This document shows, piece by piece, positions 7,047-7,886 of a stretch of 7,886 nt of DNA (position 1 is the first letter of the stretch; each line of letters opens with the position of its first letter). The stretch is from Myxococcales bacterium. GTDB lineage: Bacteria > Myxococcota > Polyangia > Polyangiales > Polyangiaceae. The notes under the pieces are model-generated. The model saw nothing but the letters and a program-made list of their open reading frames with translations, was not told where the DNA came from and searched no databases. The DNA lies in the NCBI GenBank assembly GCA_020430865.1, contig JAGQIY010001488.1, positions 1 to 7,886 on the forward strand, given 5' to 3'. Position numbers and translations under genes: made by a program.

Positions 7047-7697
7047 ATGAAGAAGCTCACGTCAGAATCCTCGCAGCGCGGCGGCTCCAGCCGTTCATCA
7101 CAGCGCAGTGGCCTGTTCATGCTCGCCGTTGCTTCCCTGGGGCTGATCGCCCTGGGTTGCGAGAGCGGCGGCGTTGGTGATCCCTGTATCCCCGAGGACG
7201 AGTACAACCCGAGCTTCTCCAGCTTCTCCAGCGAGGAGGTGAACGTCGAGAGCCGCTCCTTCCAGTGCGAGACGCGCGTCTGCCTCGTGAACAAATTCCA
7301 GGGTCGCGTGAGCTGCCCCTATGGCTCGCAAGGGCAGAACGAGAACGGTGACGCGGACCCGACGTCGCTGTGCCCGATCCCTGGCACCTCCCCGGACAGC
7401 ACCGCGTTGGAAGACAAGGTCACCGCGGCGGTGACTCCGCAGCAGGTGGACCGTCGCGAGGACGACGCGGTCTACTGCTCCTGCCGCTGCGCCAACGCCC
7501 AGGGTGGTACGGACGACGGCGCGAACTACTGCGAGTGCCCGAGCGGCTTCAGCTGCGAGAAGCTGGTCGACGACGTGGGCCTGGGCGGCACTCAGCTCGC
7601 CGGCTCCTACTGCGTTCGGGAAGGCACCAACAAGGTTGGTACGGGCGCCGAGTGTAACTCGGTGCAGGAGAACTGCCCGCCGAAGTACGAGTACTGA
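7047..7697 (+). CDS. Cysteine-rich lipoprotein of unknown function
   Basis: 216 aa, ATG at 7047 with AGGCGG (7035-7040) 6 bases upstream, stop TGA at 7695-7697. The first 22 residues are an unusually long Ser/Arg-rich n-region, then a hydrophobic stretch (LFMLAVASLGLIAL) ends in the lipobox LALGC-type sequence with acylated C38; the following residues are ESGG, not Asp, so outer-membrane location is likely. The mature part has 14 further cysteines (47, 74, 79, 90, 109, 144, 146, 148, 162, 164, 170, 189, 203, 210), an even number. The dense cluster at 144-170 (CSCRC then CECPSGFSC) is reminiscent of EGF-like disulfide-stapled modules, though it does not fit a standard EGF pattern I can confirm. 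Similar lipoproteins with the segment SFQCETRVCLVNKFQGRVSC seem familiar from myxobacteria, from memory only. It is a single-gene unit, divergent from the TPR operon and ended by its own terminator. Confidence 0.88.
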   Translation: MKKLTSESSQRGGSSRSSQRSGLFMLAVASLGLIALGCESGGVGDPCIPEDEYNPSFSSFSSEEVNVESRSFQCETRVCLVNKFQGRVSCPYGSQGQNENGDADPTSLCPIPGTSPDSTALEDKVTAAVTPQQVDRREDDAVYCSCRCANAQGGTDDGANYCECPSGFSCEKLVDDVGLGGTQLAGSYCVREGTNKVGTGAECNSVQENCPPKYEY

Positions 7698-7724
7698 GCC
7701 ACTCTCGCCGAGTCGAACAGCACG

Positions 7725-7750
7725 AACGCCCAGCCATCCGGCTGGGCGTT
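7725..7750 (+). terminator. Rho-independent terminator of the lipoprotein gene
   Basis: A perfect 11-bp stem AACGCCCAGCC (7725-7735) and GGCTGGGCGTT (7740-7750) closes a 4-base loop ATCC, and the right arm runs into TTT and then TCTGCATTT. It begins 27 bases after the stop codon. The opposite strand has no good T-run after the stem, so it acts mainly in the plus direction. Confidence 0.85.
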
Positions 7751-7800
7751 TCTGCATTTCAGGGAACAACTCATCGCACCCGGGTGCCGATGGGTTTCAG

Positions 7801-7886
7801 GTGGAGAAGGGAAGCGAGCTTTGGCGCGAAGCCGAGCGCCTGGTCGCGGAACACCTGCGGCGCGAAGGCTTCCAGATCGTCGCAAC
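7801..7886 (+). CDS. Start of a UPF0102/YraN-like protein, cut by window edge
   Basis: An open frame from GTG at 7801 runs off the window after 28 codons, with G/C-rich third positions. The peptide (VEKGSELWREAERLVAEHL then RREGFQIVA) has the pattern of the first helix and strand of UPF0102/YraN proteins, small members of the restriction-endonuclease-like fold: a Gly, a Glu/Ala helix, then L-x3-G-(F/Y)-x-I. The catalytic residues of that fold would lie beyond the edge. The start is uncertain because no clear ribosome site precedes the GTG; the nearby ATG at 7790 is in another frame with a nonsense-looking product. It follows the terminator of the lipoprotein gene, so it begins a new unit. Family call rests on 28 residues. 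Confidence 0.5.
   Translation, partial: MEKGSELWREAERLVAEHLRREGFQIVA

Noticed and set aside
7098..7769. 223-aa minus-strand open frame opposite the Cys-rich lipoprotein
   Set aside because: Ala/Val/Arg-rich shadow; it would also start inside the terminator hairpin region of the plus-strand gene.

Overview
The window comes from a high-GC Gram-negative bacterium, most likely a myxobacterium (Myxococcota, perhaps the Polyangia). The reasons are the strong G/C bias at third codon positions, long exported tetratricopeptide-repeat (TPR) proteins, cysteine-rich lipoproteins, and roughly 0.9 kb of non-coding DNA between divergent units. This assignment is inference; there is no marker gene in the window.

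Layout. The left 6.2 kb holds three genes read right to left on the minus strand. First is a 584-aa secreted TPR protein (6168-4414). Eleven bases later comes a 1233-aa secreted TPR protein (4402-701). After a 73-base gap containing a perfect 12-bp hairpin comes a TPR lipoprotein (627 to beyond base 1, so its C-terminus is missing). All three have export signals and are built mainly of helical repeats, so they probably form a scaffold in the periplasm or at the outer membrane. A plausible sigma-70-like promoter (TTGACA, 16 bp, TCTAAC) lies about 215 bases upstream of the first gene. The leader carries an AT-rich element resembling a Fur box.

The 6169-7046 region has no convincing gene. It contains the divergent promoter candidates, short direct repeats and palindromes. 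On the plus strand a 216-aa cysteine-rich lipoprotein (7047-7697) follows, closed by a strong Rho-independent terminator (7725-7750). The last 86 bases open a new plus-strand gene whose first 28 codons look like the UPF0102/YraN family.

How the genes may work together. The gene order (secreted TPR, very large secreted TPR, TPR lipoprotein) resembles the AgmU (GltD) and AglT (GltE) part of the Myxococcus gliding-motility Glt cluster. The window cannot prove this; the genes left of base 1 would be decisive, for instance an AgmX/PglI-type or ExbB/ExbD/TonB-like energiser. The Cys-rich lipoprotein and the YraN-like gene are transcribed away from this operon and look functionally separate.
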